From: Silene latifolia
Taxonomy: Eukaryota; Streptophyta; Magnoliopsida; Caryophyllales; Caryophyllaceae
Direction of reading: 5' to 3'
Length of the DNA: 64,000 nucleotides
NCBI RefSeq assembly: GCF_048544455.1
Contig: NC_133532.1
Span: forward strand, 86,073,156 to 86,137,155
Of this stretch, positions 46,183 to 58,436 are shown in pieces (position 1 is the first letter of the stretch; each line of letters begins with the position of its first letter). The notes beneath the pieces are model-generated. The model was not told the origin of the DNA. It was given only the letters and a program-made list of their open reading frames with translations, and ran no database searches. Both the position numbers and the translations under genes were made by a program.

Positions 46183-47117
46183 CACGTTTTTTCTTTTTCT
46201 TTTCTTTTTCCTTTTTTCGTCTCTCTTTTTTTTGTCTCTTTCATGTTTTCTTTTTTTCTTTTCCTCTTTTTCAGGTGTGGCTTTGCGAGAGATTTTGGCT
46301 CTTCGCCCCGCCGCGTGAGCCCAACTCGTATCTTGCTCGTATGCTGACTATGCGTGCCAAGCGGTATGAAGACGGGCATCAAGATGACCTTGCCTATTGG
46401 CGAAACAAACTGACAGAAGGGGACGGTCGCCCTCTTTGCTGGTTCATGTCTTGGCTTCGCCTCAAATCCTTTACTATCCTTCCGGAAGATGACAAGACCA
46501 GACGTTTGCAGCTACTGGGTTTAGAGAGGTCTATCCACATTTACCCTGACCGCGTCCTGCGTCAGATGGGCCGCAGACAAATGATTCCCAAGTGTGAGGC
46601 TATTCTGGGACGAGCAAGAGAACTGAATTCCTCTATATGTGACGATTGGCTCAAGAGGTGGCACCAAAGGCGTCTTTGGTACGTATCTGCGCGCCCTCAG
46701 ACTATCTGGGTATCCCCGTCTTATACTAAATGGCTTAAAGAGGAGACCGAATCAAGTAAGGACTTGTGTCGGAAGGATGAGCTTGTCGACATCAAATATT
46801 ATGACAAAAGCAGAAACAGTCGTGACTTCTTTGTTAACGATCTTTCGTCTACGCCTGGACCTGAAGCTAGGACTGAGAAGACTCCTAAGACCGACTCACA
46901 AAGCGACAGTGTGTGGAAACGGTTGGGTTCAAAGGCACACTCGGGCTCAGCCTTAGAAGGGAGGCTTGGTCCTCGCTTGAGTGTAAAAGATAGGCTGGGC
47001 TCTCGGGAAGAAAAGACGATTCCTCCTAAAAAGCGCGCTAGACAGAACACAACCACCCCTCCCCCACAGGAGCCTCGGTCACGTGACCCAAAAGGCAAAG
47101 GGAAAAAGAAGATGTAG
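45356..47117 (+). pseudogene. Antisense ORF of E7 with plant-mobile-domain-like sequence, spliced
   Basis: Starts at ATG 45356 (MDNLVSAMRAWETDF). The first exon (to 45984) holds readable plant-mobile-domain pieces: PEGEIRPLPEEFYALGGW, GDEVNLFAIHRRF, FGLIMLHLYVFEG. A canonical intron follows, GT at 45985, T-rich tract, TTTTTCAG at 46274; exon 2 joins in phase as LLQ|VWLCERFWLF and runs open for 280 residues to TAG at 47115-47117, ending in a basic KGKGKKKM tail. The first exon is broken: frameshift near 45478 (premature TAG 45497-45499) and others near 45650-45700. Such ORFs are known in Tat-lineage elements; function unknown, with similarity to the host mobile domain also used by some transposons. 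Confidence 0.82.
46145..46182 (+). repeat. Long poly-T tract in the antisense-ORF intron
   Basis: Almost pure T for about 38 bases, followed by T/C-rich sequence up to the 3' splice site. Open frames across it (poly-Phe) are not genes. Confidence 0.9.
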
Positions 47118-47590
47118 GAGCCTTCGACTCCGATCTATTATTTGAATACTACTACTTATTATTTGTTGCTTGCTGTGTGCTTTTTTTTTTTGTATGTTGT
47201 AATGGGCATCGCCCGATTTTAATAAGACTTACTATCTATTAAAAAAATTCCAGTTCCTGCATAAAATTTCATTTTATTTAAAGAAGGGGTCGGTTGTACT
47301 CTTTTAAAGAGCTGCCTACGTATCTGTTATCAACAGAATCAAACCGAGCTCGTAGTTCCACAGAACAATTGCGCTACAATCATCGATTTATAACGCATAA
47401 AAAGCAGCGAAGCAAAAGTGCCGCGGCCTAGACTCGCTTACGAGCACTGCAATTCAAAAATTTTTATTTTATGGCATTGAGAGTGAGTTCTACGGATAGT
47501 ATTTCTTCAGTTGATCCAAATTCGTTGGATTCGCAAAGTCATTTCCATCTAGATCTGTTAGTCTGACTGCGCCTCCCGATAATATCTTCT
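47118..47590 (-). other. E7 region between antisense ORF and integrase end
   Basis: Contains the antisense transcript's 3' end (AATAAG signal near 47220) and the second 45-bp element. No other gene. Confidence 0.5.
47314..47358 (+). repeat. Conserved 45-bp hairpin-forming element, copy 2
   Basis: GCCTACGTATCTGTTATC .. CAGAATCAAACCGAG .. CGTAGTTC; same length and orientation as copy 1 and, like it, outside the antisense ORF. Confidence 0.85.
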
Positions 47591-48510
47591 TTACCAGGTA
47601 AGGCCCGGCCCAGTTCGCTTGAATTTTCCCCTCGGGTCAATTGGTAGTAAAGCGCGGACGGACTTTAGGACTAAATCCCCATCCTTTATTCCTCGAGGTT
47701 TCACCTTTTTGTTAAATGCCCTTTGTATCCTTTTCTGATAGAGTTGAACATGATGTAGTGCATTTAACCGTCGCTCGTCGAGCATGACCAAGGAATCATA
47801 CCTGGCTTGCGGCCATCGCCTTCAGAGACTCGACTTTCTAACAGATCCTTAAAGAAGGTACCTCTAATTCGATAGGCTGAATCGCTTCCATCCCATATGT
47901 TAAATAGAACGGAGTTGCTCCAAAGTGGCCGTGCGAATAGACGTTACGTATCCCCACAAAGGCGAACGGTATCTTTTCCGCCACTCGCGATAATTGTCGG
48001 TCATCTTTCCGAGAATCACAAAGATTGTCTTGTTAGCGGCTTCCACCGCACCATTTGTTTGAGGTCGATATGGTGACGACTTGTGGTGTTTGATTTTATA
48101 CTTTTCAAGTATTACTAGCTTTCACTGAAGTGAGTGCCATGATCGCTAATGAGCTCATGTGGCACCCCATATCTGCAAATGATTTCATTCTGAATAAACT
48201 TTGCTACCTGCTTCGCTTGTAGAACCTTGTATGATTTTACTTCTACCCACTTCGTGAAGTAATCAATGGCGACTAGCATGAAACAATGCCCACCTGTTCC
48301 AGATGGGTTGACCTTTCCAATAATGTCGATTCCCCATGTTGAGAAAGGCCATGGTGATGTCAAAGTATATAACAAAGAAGCGGCACGTCTTTGTATGTTT
48401 GCGAAGATTTGGCAATTGTGGCAATGTTTGACATATTGGCGACAATCCGTCTCCATCGTGGTCCAATAATACCCTAATCTCATGATTTTACGAACCAAAG
48501 ATATGGGCAT
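47591..48510 (-). pseudogene. E7 integrase, broken
   Basis: Minus strand 48510-48115: zinc-binding end (YVKHCHNCQ), catalytic core with two Asp (GIDIIGKV, LISDHGTHF). The frame stops at 48115, and the core's third acidic residue region is disrupted. The C-terminal domain is readable at 47791-47591 (RLNALHHVQLYQKR ... GDLVLKSVRALLP). The gap 47792-48114 is frameshifted integrase. The enzyme would insert the cDNA; this copy cannot. Confidence 0.85.
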
Positions 48511-48842
48511 TCATGTGTGGGCCACACTCTCCGTCATGGACTTCTTCCATGACTCTTTTCGCAGTTGGTGAGTCGATGCATCGCAGAAGGACATTTTGCG
48601 CCGTCTTCTTGTACAATCGTTGCGTCATTAGTTCTAACGAATCAAGGCGGCTAGCATTCGAATAGCGCGCTTTCCGTGGTTATCCATGTCGGGTGGATAC
48701 TCTCCGATTCCTTGAATTTCGAATAGCATGATACCAAGGTTCGGCCTCGGTTTCTTCGTCGTCGCCGATTACGTTAACATAAGCAGGTGATGATCTTCGT
48801 TCGACACATATCGGCATAGTATCCATATGATCGGTATGTTGA
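48511..48842 (-). other. E7 connection between second RNase H and integrase, degraded
   Basis: Frameshifted remains of the pol connection; no domain can be read safely. Confidence 0.5.
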
Positions 48843-49267
48843 TTAGAGCACTAATTTTGATAGTGCATCAAAGAACTGGTTTTCGTCTGCGGGGAGGTGC
48901 ACGTACTTGACCTCGGTGAACAACTTTTCTAGTTCTTCGATTTTCGCTTGGTATGGGGCCAAGCTATCACTTCGGGTTTTCCACGTCCCGGCCACTTGGT
49001 TGATTACTAGTGACGAGTCCCCATGTACTACAAGCTTTTTGATGCCTAACTCGAGAGCACTTTGTGCAATCCAAGTAGGCATGCTTCATATTCAACCGCG
49101 TTATTAGTGACGTTAAAGTCCAACTTGATCGAAATAGGAACATGTTCACCTTCCGGTGAAATGAGTAGAACTCCTATCCCGTAACCCCTGTAGTTCGATG
49201 CTCCATCGAAATAGAGGTCCCACGTATCATTGTCTATGTGAACTATATCTTCGTCGGAAACGACCAC
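48843..49267 (-). pseudogene. E7 additional (archaeal-type) RNase H domain
   Basis: TWDLYFDGASNYRGYGIG, NNAVEYEACLLGL, VVHGDSSLVINQVAG and DENQFFDALSKL carry the Asp, Glu, Asp and Asp positions of an RNase H fold. One frameshift at about 49060-49080 separates the halves. A second RNase H after the normal one is diagnostic for the Tat lineage. Confidence 0.88.
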
Positions 49268-49625
49268 GTATCCGAACCTCGCTTTCTTCTATCGGGTTAT
49301 CCGCCAGGAAGTCTGCAACCGCCCTTCCTTTTATCACTTTTAGCGGTACATATTTCAGGTCGAACTCGGAAAGCATTAAAGTCCATCTTGACACTCTGCC
49401 GTTCAGAACTGGTTTTTCAAACAAGTATTTGATTGGGTCCATCTTCGAGTGGATGCAAACACTATGACTGAGCATGTAGTGCCGTAATTTCTTTGTAGCC
49501 CATACTAAAGCCAAACATGTCTTTTCGAGCTGAGTATACTTGATTTCATACTCCAAAAACTTTTTACTAATGTAGTAAATTGCTCTCTCCTCTTTATCGA
49601 CCGTCTGTGCCAGCATTGCCCCCAT
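49227..49625 (-). pseudogene. E7 Ty3-gypsy RNase H domain and tether
   Basis: MGAMLAQTVDKEERAIYYISKKF ... EKTCLALVWATKKLRHYM ... FLADNP. Follows RT after a one-base frameshift near 49635 and precedes the second RNase H. Confidence 0.85.
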
Positions 49626-51067
49626 TGCAAAGATCCGTAAATCGTAAGATACAATAACAGTGGTATCCCAGCCGTTGGTGGGCTGAGCACGGGAGGGGAA
49701 GATAGTATTTCTTTGATTTTATCGAACGCAGCTTGGCAGTGATCGTCCCATACAACGTGTTCCCCGACCTTCAATTTCTTGAAAATTGGCTCGCATATCA
49801 TAGTTAGCCTTGCCACGAACCGACTTATATATTGGATTCTTCCTAGGAAACCTCGAATTTCCTTCTCGGTTTTTGGGTGAGGCATTTCCATTATGGCCTT
49901 TATTTTCGATGGGTCCACCTCAATGCCACGGTGGCTAACGATGTGACCCAATAGTTTGCCGGATGTGACTCCGAATGCGCATTTTTGTGGATTCAACCTC
50001 ATGTTATACTTGCGCAATCGTTCGAAGAATTTGCGTAGTGTACCAAGGTGGCCATCACGCTCCTTTGACTTGACAATCATGTCGTCGACATAAACCTCGA
50101 CCTCTTTGTGCATCAAATCATGTAACAATGTTGTCGCGGTCCTCTGATATGTGGCCCCTGCGTTTATCAACCCAAAAGGCATTACTGTGTAGCAATAGGT
50201 TCCCCATTGCGTTCTGAACGCAGTCTTATGCATATCTTCTTTCGCCATCTTGATCTGATTATAACCGGCGTATCCATCCATGAAGGATAGTAACGCGTGT
50301 TTCGCCGTGTTGTCAACCAGGATGTCGATGTGAGGTAATGGGAAATCGTCCTTCGGACTTGCCTTGTTTAAATCCCGGAAGTCCACACAAACCCGAACTT
50401 TACCATCTTTCTTAGGCACCGGAACGACGTTAGCCACCCAGTCCGAGTATTCTGACACCTTGATGAACCCAGCTTTGAGCTGCTTGTCGATTTCTTCCTT
50501 GACTTTCAAAGACCAATCTGTATGCATTTTGCGTAGTTTCTGCTTGACCGGCTTATATCCTGGCTTGATTGGGATCCTGTGTTCCGCAATTTCCCTATCA
50601 ATGCCTGGCATGTCTTTGTAGGACCATGCGAAAACATCTTTGAACTCATGCAACAAATCAATGAACCCTTGTCTTTCGGTGGGACTTAAAGTAGTTCCTA
50701 TTTTAAGCTCCTGTGGTTCTAAGGTTGTACCTACATTGATAGTTTCGGTATCTTCGATGATCGAAGTTTTCTGTTCGTACTCTTCCAACCCTTTTATCAA
50801 CTGTAGAGGCGGTTCCATTTCTTCTTCTTCTTCTTCTTCGACCAACTGTTTGTCCGCGACCTCAGTCTCAATGTCATTATTAAAACAATCATTTTCAAAA
50901 TTTGAATTGCAATGTAAGTAAGACAAGTCGTAAGCAAACTGGTTCATATTATTATTGATTTGAAATTGCGCGAAATGCGCTAACATTTGAGCCAACTGGT
51001 CGAGCTCGGTGGCGAGATAGGGGTATTCGGGACAGGCCCGGAATACCACCATTAGGAAAAGGTGCAT
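49505..51067 (-). pseudogene. E7 reverse transcriptase
   Basis: One open stretch with an acidic N-terminal segment (VEEEEEEEMEPP), then RT blocks: VCVDFRDLNKASPKDDFPLP, LSFMDGYAGYNQI, MPFGLINAGATYQR and the active site VYVDDMIVKS, followed by LGHIVSHRGIEVDPSK. The RT core appears intact. The frame is lost before RNase H. It would copy element RNA to DNA within particles. Confidence 0.9.
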
Positions 51068-51120
51068 AGGAAGGAAAGCTAGGGAGGGGTATTTTCAACA
51101 CCGACTCCTTAGACTCAAAC

Positions 51121-51717
51121 TTAGGACCTAACTCGGACTCGGACTCGGACTCGACTCGGACTCGAATCGGTAACATCATCTGGCTTGAACATCTCTCCTT
51201 CTCCCGTTGTCAACTTGAAAAGAAGTCCTTTGTTGTCAGTCCATTTGATTGTTTTCCGCCATCCCGTGTTGGTCCTAAGAGGATCCACATCGGTGATGAG
51301 GGTAGATGGGTCAAATCGCTCGCTCCTCAGGATCATGCTTACCAAATCTTCGTTTGGTATTGGTGATTTCTTCTCTTCACCGAAAAGGAGACCCATGGCA
51401 TTCTCGTCACTTATTGGATCCGGTTTGGCTTCTATTGGCATCACGGTCAGAATGTCTTCAGGGATGTAGTAGCAATCTTGGAATACTTCGATTCCTGGGA
51501 CCATGATGTTCTTCTTTGGGTCGAAGATAGGTTCGGGGAAGTCCATGCAAGGGAGCTCTTCCCCAGCTTTCACGAAGTGACCGTTTAGAGTTAGGTGATA
51601 CGGTCCCATTTTAATATCTCGATCTTCGATCGTTCTTCCCCTCTTTTCCCGTAGATCTTTCTCAGTGGGCTCATATCCAAGCCCGAACGTTACTCCCTTG
51701 GCTACGGGTGGTTTCAA
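51121..51717 (-). pseudogene. E7 segment between protease and RT
   Basis: Readable frame VTFGLGYEPTEKDLREKRGR ... FPEPIFDPKKN, a linker common in Tat gag-pol. Its end runs into a hexanucleotide repeat (51127-51165) where the frame changes. Confidence 0.75.
51127..51165. repeat. (ACTCGG)n hexanucleotide repeat in E7 pol
   Basis: Five to six ACTCGG/ACTCG units; read as Arg-Val or Glu-Ser repeats in alternative minus-strand frames. One unit is shortened by a base, causing a frameshift. Confidence 0.9.
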
Positions 51718-51736
51718 CTTGAAAGCCTCCTCCCTT

Positions 51737-53023
51737 CTAGGATATAAAGAGAAACCGGGCAGTACTTCCCGCTTTGAGAATCACCTCGCAGACATGGCTT
51801 CCCGTATATAGATCCATATTTTCCGAGTTCAGCTCGATCATGTTGACAATCTCGAAACCACATGCGTCATTGGCGCTTTCGACCCTTACTTCAGAAGTAA
51901 TGTCTCCTCCTGCCACGATGATTGGCGTGGCATCAATGGTGACGGTTTTGCCATTGAGTGGAACCTTGATTTTTCGATGCGGCGTTGATGTTACGACCCT
52001 TGCAAAGATGGATCCGGGCCTTCCCAACAATAAGTTGAAGGATGAGCAAATGTCAATTACTTGGCAATTTATTTTCTTTTTCACTTGCCCGATCTGTACT
52101 ACCAGGTCGACAAGTCCACTCACTCGACGCACAAAGTGCCATCGAATGCCCGACTGTCGTGTGTAGTGGGGATGAAGTCATTCTTCTCCAAGCCCGCATA
52201 TGCGCCGTTTTGAGGGGAGTACGTTGACGGCCGATCCGTCGTCAACCAAGGTCATAGGGATATGCTTGTTGAGGCACACAGTAGCAATGTAGAGGGCCAG
52301 GTTATGTCGGGGCCCGAACGGTGGCAGATCTTCGTCGGAGAATGTCACACCGTTGGTAATCTGAGGCCGATTCTGGGCGATGTGAGTGACCATGTCTGCA
52401 GGAGTAGCACTTGACGACACGGTCATGTTCATCAAAGCTTGTAACAAAGCTTGACGATGCTCGAAAGAGCTCAGGATAAGTTGCCAGATAGATACGTCGG
52501 CTTTAGTCTTTTGGAGTTGCTTGATGAGGGAAGCCTCGGAGGTCGACCCTTCACCAAGAACTTCGACCACTGCCGGCTCTTTTTGAGGTGCCTTACTCGG
52601 GATATCCTTGGCTTTCTCCACACGATATGGGCGCCCGGATCTAGTCAAATGGTTTGACTCTAGGGCATCTTGCCTCACCTTTAAGATTTCTTCTTGGGTG
52701 TGAGGAATTGTCGCGCCTTTGACGAGGTAAACATCATCCTCGTCATCAGCCCAAACGCCATTGATTTCATTGCCGCTTCGGAGTATGTAAGGAGTACAAT
52801 CGACAACAAAATCCCCGAATGTAATCTCGTTTCTCGAGCTTGGTAGGAATTCGGAGCAATCTACAAATATTCTTCCGACGAAAACCCCTTTTAGACGGCA
52901 TGGGCGAATCAAGTGAGAGTAATCGACACTATCTTCGGTAGAGACAAAGTTAGTGTGGTCGCCAAATGGATTGGTGACGTTGTTGGGCTTTATGGCCGGG
53001 ATTGGGAGCGTTAAAGTTCTCAA
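51737..53023 (-). pseudogene. E7 gag-protease linker and aspartic protease
   Basis: 53023-52178: charged linker, then TLVDDGSAVNVLPS, the protease active-site loop (Asp-Gly-Ser in place of Asp-Thr/Ser-Gly). 52132-51737 continues after a frameshift with SSFNLLLGRPGSIFARVV, the second conserved protease block. It would cut gag-pol during maturation. Confidence 0.85.
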
Positions 53024-53044
53024 TCATATCTTGAATTTCGTGCT

Positions 53045-54216
53045 TTAGTCTAAAGCACCTTTCGATGATCGTGTCCCTTCCCTTGATGAAAGGCACGAGG
53101 CATTTGGTTTATACCATTTGCCTTGTTGTTCAAAGAGTGGATCCGGAGTTGGACCAATGGGCTTCAACTTTCCTTGGGCCATGAGCCTTTGGAGAGCATA
53201 GGCGTAAGTGCACCCGATATCGGTGAATACCCTCGGAGCTTGGCGCGGAGGCCTTTTTGACTGTCCATCTAAGAGATTGACAGTTTCAACAAAGTGGGCC
53301 GTTGCGGGCGCTTTTGCTTTAGATGACGAAGCCCCTTGGTATCCCTTTGGCTTCTCAGCTTCAGCAATTCGGACATCGTCCTCTACCTTTATCCCGATCC
53401 TTATCAATTCTTTGAAAGAACCAAAATTCTGGTATTTCAGAGCATTACGGTAAACAGGTCGTAGATTCTTTACGAACTTATCCACCATTTCAACTTCGTC
53501 GGGCTTCTTAGCTAATTTCACGCTTTCAGCGCGCCATCTTGCGAGGAATTCAGTAAAGCCCTCTTTCTCCTTTTGCGTCATAACCTCCAAAGTTCTTATG
53601 TTGGTTTGGATCTCGACATTGTCAAGATAGTGCTTACGAACTCCACCGTAATATCTTCGAAAGTGGGGAAGTTCTTGAGGTCAAGATTGTAGAACCAAGC
53701 CTTTGGGTGTTCACCCGAGAGATTGGGCGAAGATTTCGGAGAGCATATCAGCAGGTACTCCCTTTAGTGCTAAGTACCCTTTATAGGCCTTAACATGGTG
53801 GATGGATCTTCATGCCCTTGAACTTGGGGATGTCGGTGAGTACCATGTTCGTGGGCAATTTGTCTGAATCGGGGCATAGGCCCTAGCATTCTCATAGTGA
53901 ATGTTCTTCCCCTGGGAGAGCTTCAAACGGTCCTCGATGAATTTGAACCGTTTCTCCAAATCGAGTCGAGTGGGGTAGATGAAGAGGAATCTTCAACCAA
54001 CTTAGACTCGATCACATCCATTCGGGTCATCATGAGGTTCACGGCCTCCGTGAGCTTGTTGATAGCATCTTCCATTGCTTGACGTCGGGTTTTGGGCGGC
54101 CTTTCTACAAGAAAACCCCGTGCTGAGTCAATATTTAAAGTAAGAGCCCCTGCACACTTAAGGACACGACCCCAACTTGACTCAAACAAAGACTCGACTT
54201 GAGATTGATTAACCAA
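53045..54216 (-). pseudogene. E7 gag
   Basis: N-terminal part 54216-53923 (TRRQAMEDAINKLTEAVNLM, coiled-coil-like), frameshifted middle 53591-53922, and a readable capsid part 53590-53045 (EGFTEFLARWRAESVKLAKK ... MVDKFVKNLRPVYRNALKY). No zinc knuckle was seen. Broken by frameshifts. Confidence 0.8.
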
Positions 54217-55169
54217 AGGTTCGACTCACGGTTTGATTTAGATATCGGTTCATTTTAGACTCGACAAAACGACATGACTCAAACTGCCATAACTCGATTC
54301 TAAACTGGACTAGGTGTGACTAAACCCGTGATTGGGCTAACATAGCCCAGGGGTTCGAGTGAAACGTCCATAAGGCCTAGCTTGGACGTTTTTTTTGTGG
54401 ACTATTCTAGACCAAAAGGTCGACCAACATGACTCAAAGCCCAAGAGGTGAGTTTGGGTGACCCAACAAGGTCGTGTTCTAGACTCTTGAAACAAACCCG
54501 GCCTAACACGGCCATGACCTGGACACGACTCGACGCATTTCATGCTTGGTTGAGGTTCGAGAAACATTTTGGATTGATTTTGAAAAATGAAGGATTGATT
54601 TGAAAATGAGATTTGAAATGGGCAGCATGCCGGCTATAAAAGCTTGTTTTGGGCCGAAATTCTAGTCCTATTTGGGCAGCATTCCGCGTTTTGAAAATCA
54701 TGCTCGGTTTGAAAGTAAGTTGTTCAAAAGTTCGGTTTTGAAAAGGACTTGGAATTTTCGAAAAAAGGACTCGGGAAAACATATTGCACATTGTCATTCT
54801 CATGTTATAAGGATGTATGCTCTTAGACATCTCTAAGTCTCGGCAAGTCTTCTACAAGGAGGTCTATGCCCTCCATCCTTTTGCGGTCTTATAAAGCGAG
54901 GTGTCTTAAGGTAAAGTACCTAGAAGATCGTCCCCATTCCCAAGAACCACGCGAGGCGAAGTGGAAGCGAGCAATGTGCAGCTTCCTGGCATAGTGGGAC
55001 GTCGCCCCCCACGCATCACGAAGAAACGCTGGGACGGCCCGGGCAAGTCCTTAAGGGTTTATGCATGAATCGTAGCACTATGAGTAATGTTTTACTTTCC
55101 AACACTTTCTTTTCAAGTTTCACCTCGGAGGAAAAGACCCTAGAAACACAGTGTAACTAGTCCTCTTTT
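54217..55169 (-). other. E7 5' leader
   Basis: About 950 bp between primer site and gag; no gene found. Confidence 0.6.
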
Positions 55170-55186
55170 CCCAAATGAGTCGCCAA
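55170..55186 (-). promoter_or_regulatory. E7 primer-binding site (tRNA-Arg type)
   Basis: Minus strand TTGGCGACTCATTTGGG, two bases after the LTR end TTGTCCACA. TGGCGACTC is the tRNA-Arg primer site used by Ogre-type elements. Confidence 0.8.
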
Positions 55187-55188
55187 AC

Positions 55189-58100
55189 TGTGGACAAGGC
55201 CCTCGGGAACTGCGTCCGAGGGATCCACACCTGACATAATCGACTCGAGGTTCTTTCGAATCGAATTAAGACAAATTAGAGTCGCCACCAAGTTTTTTGG
55301 GAACTTGGAACCGTTCAAGTCAACTTTACACCTTTCATCGAAAAGCATAAAGCCAATCGACTACGAGTGATTAAAGATAAAGACTTGTACCCTATATCAC
55401 TCGATTAGAATGACTCTCGTAATCCAATGGTATTTAGACGGATCCACAAACCATAGATCTTGAGTAAGGGGTGAGGGTACGTGTTGGGAAGCCCATAAGG
55501 ACACCCAACCCCGCCCGTCGATAACGGCCTCTACTAAGTCAAGTGTCGGATTTCAAACAAGGTCATAGCTACTGCGATGTATGTAATGCAAACGTTGTTT
55601 TAACCCTATCATGTGACAACAATTTCTATGTCGTTTTAGATGCAACTAAACTAACTTTGTCAAAGTTGTAATTTAGCATGTGGGTTGATTAATCTAAACA
55701 ACATACAAACAAAGCAAACAAGGCTTAAGGGGGAATGGGGGAGCCGTTGGGATCTACCTATTACAAACCGGGCATTTCATGCCGACACAACGATAAATAA
55801 ATTACAACTCGATCTAATTACAATTGCTACATACGACTCAAAACACGACACAAAACACACGGCCATTGGGCCTCGAAAACCGTGCACATGAGGGTGGCCC
55901 ACGGCTCACATGACCCACGGTCCTTGGGTCATCCTCGTATTGCGTGCTCGCGCTTAATCTCATCGAATTAGACATAGGGCTACGCACCAAAGCATGCATT
56001 AGCATAAACCGGGCCATGTTGCTTTAGACAACACGCGGTTTACTACGCTTCTACAAGCATTGGGAACAACCGTCTAACCAAACAAGACCAAGGTTTTTGA
56101 AGAGGTTTTGACTCAAAAGAAGTAAAACAAAATTGAAAGATTACAACTCGATAAACCAACGGTAAATTACAAACAACAAAACAACATAGAACAAACGATA
56201 AACAAGGAACGGAAAACAGAATGAGAAGGGTAAGATACACGGCCAAACACGGCCCAACCAACGGCCAAGACAAAGTTAACCTAGTTCCTAAGTTAGATTC
56301 ATTGGTTAGATCGAATGATTGCGAAAAGGGATAAGAAACAAGTTAGAAAACGAGTTAAAAACGATGTTGATTGATTGTCGCACGAGGGTGCATTCTACAC
56401 GGCCTAAAGGGTCTATTTAGGTCAAATTCGCTAATTAATTTAACTCATCGAGTGTCAATAAGAAGGTGCTAATCACGCACTCTTATACTAGCGAGAAATT
56501 AGGTGAAAGAGATAGATGCATTCAATTATTTACAGAAATCGTCGATTGATTTTATAACTTACGTCGAAGCCACCTAAAGTGTCTAATTAGATTATTGAAT
56601 TGATTTAAAGTCATCTAATTACGTCATAGGTTAACAATCAGAAGTTAAACTAACATGCAACGGGTCCTAAGGTCCATCGATTTGGCCGAAACAGTAAGAG
56701 GGTCGAAAACGAAGATCGAAGTTAGATAATTGTTTTATTTATGCCCTACTTTGAACACGAGGATATGTAAATGAGACGGGGGTGTACGACCGACAGATGT
56801 AGCGGTTTCTTTTCCCATCTCAAGTCAACGCGGGTGTTCATAGTGGTACTTTAACTCATACTCGGACTAACTAGTTTCATCGTTAATTTAAAACAATCGA
56901 TAAACAAGCGAAAAAACAAACAAAAAAAGACAATAAAAAAGGCATAAAAAAAACGAAATAAAAAGAGAAAAGAAGGGGATTTGATGCACCCACAACCTAC
57001 ATGTATCGTTGACACCGTCTTGGGTCGTAATCGATGGTAGATTTTATCTCGAGAGGCCGTCGTCGACGAAGTAACAAAGCAACACGCGTTTTGGAAAGTT
57101 TCTGGACAGCAGTTTTAAAACAGTGATATCTCCCTCGTTTCACGACGAAAATTCGATCCGAAAGATGTTTTGGAAACTAGAAAGAGAGGAGAACAAGGAT
57201 CTTAAATCAACCCCTGCTCGTTTTGGGTTATTGGGCACGAAAAACGAGCACAAACAGAACTGGACAGACAAGAGTAAACCGCGAAAACAGTGTTATTTCA
57301 CTCTTTTTTTCGAGGATCTCGTGTGCTCTCAAGGTCAATTCGGCTCGTAAATCTTTGTCTAATGTGTAGATGGATGTTATGTGGTTAATTAGGAACAAGA
57401 AACTCGAATTTTTATGGTGATTTGACGGAGGAACGAAAGGGTTTTCGAAGGAGACACACAAACAGTTTCAGTTTGTGTGTCGGTTTTGTTTAGGGTTTTT
57501 GGAGGATGTTTAGGGTTTGTTTCTGAGGTTTAAAGCTTCTATGTGATGGTTGGATGTATGGAGAACTTAGAGGAATGAATGTATGGTGAAGGGGTGGTAT
57601 TTATAAGGGTTTAAAATAGGGTAAAAGGGAGGAGGAAGCAGTCGGGCTCAATCCCGTATGGCTGCTGTCCATCGATTTTTGTGAGGGTTTGAGGAGAGTT
57701 TTCTTGGTGATTAAGCTAGGATAATATGGGTAGGATACTAGGGTATGGGTTAGGGTTAATGGGTACGGGTCTTGGTAGTGTTTGGAGCGGGTTTGGGCTC
57801 GCGAATTGAGCTGCAAAAACAGGTAGGGGGGTTCGGTTTATGCGGGCTGCTTGTGGCCTGTTTGGGACGAGGATTTGGGCTGCTTGTGAGGGGGTTCGAA
57901 CATGGGTTGATGGGTATTGGTATAGGTGGGTTAGTGTACTCGAGATTCGTGCCAATTCGCAAAGGAAACGGGCTTAAAAACCGAGCTAAAATCAAGCTCA
58001 AAACACACGGTTAAAAACGAGTTCCTCGCTTTTAAAAAAACGATTTTTCAAATCAATTAACCCATTAAAATAAATGACTTTTCAAATCAAAAATACTCAT

Positions 58101-58431
58101 AAAATGATTTTTCAAATCAAATATTTATTTTATTTTCAATAAAATAAACTTGGAAAAATAAATTCAAAATAAGATAAATTAAATTGAAATTACTTTAAAA
58201 AACAAACTTTAATTTAAATATCATTTAAATTAATAAAATGAACTCACTAAAAAAACATTAATTTAAATATCATTTAAATTAATAAATTACTTCATCGACG
58301 ACGCCCATTCTACCTCGTAAAACGAGCCCAAATAATGACAATGACAACTAAAGAATACATGTGTCCTATCATCATCGGGTGTTTGTCGGGTTCTCTATAA
58401 ATTCCAATATCGACGGATACGGGTATCTACA
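55189..58431 (-). repeat. E7 5' LTR (right copy)
   Basis: 3243 bp; minus orientation TGTAGATACCCG .. CCTTGTCCACA. Short open frames inside are duplicated in the left LTR and are not genes. Two adjacent TTTAGGGTTT stretches occur near 57490. Confidence 0.95.
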
Positions 58432-58436
58432 AAGTC

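Larger units (their letters stand above)
40775..58431 (-). mobile_element. E7: Tat/Ogre-like Ty3-gypsy element (17.7 kb) with antisense ORF
   Basis: Minus-strand gag, protease, RT, RNase H, a second (archaeal-type) RNase H and integrase, followed 3' by tandem repeats and a plus-strand ORF. LTRs of about 3.24 kb (55189-58431 and 40775-44017), tRNA-Arg primer site TGGCGACTC and polypurine tract AAAGTGGGGGCT. Target duplication AAGTC at 40770-40774 and 58432-58436. The dual RNase H, very long LTRs, 3' tandem repeats and antisense plant-mobile-domain ORF are Tat/Ogre/Retand features. The LTRs are nearly identical by eye although the genes carry frameshifts. Confidence 0.93.

Noticed and set aside
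45957-46347. Poly-Phe open frames across the T tract
   Set aside because: The tract lies within an intron with clear splice sites; only the part from 46275 is coding.
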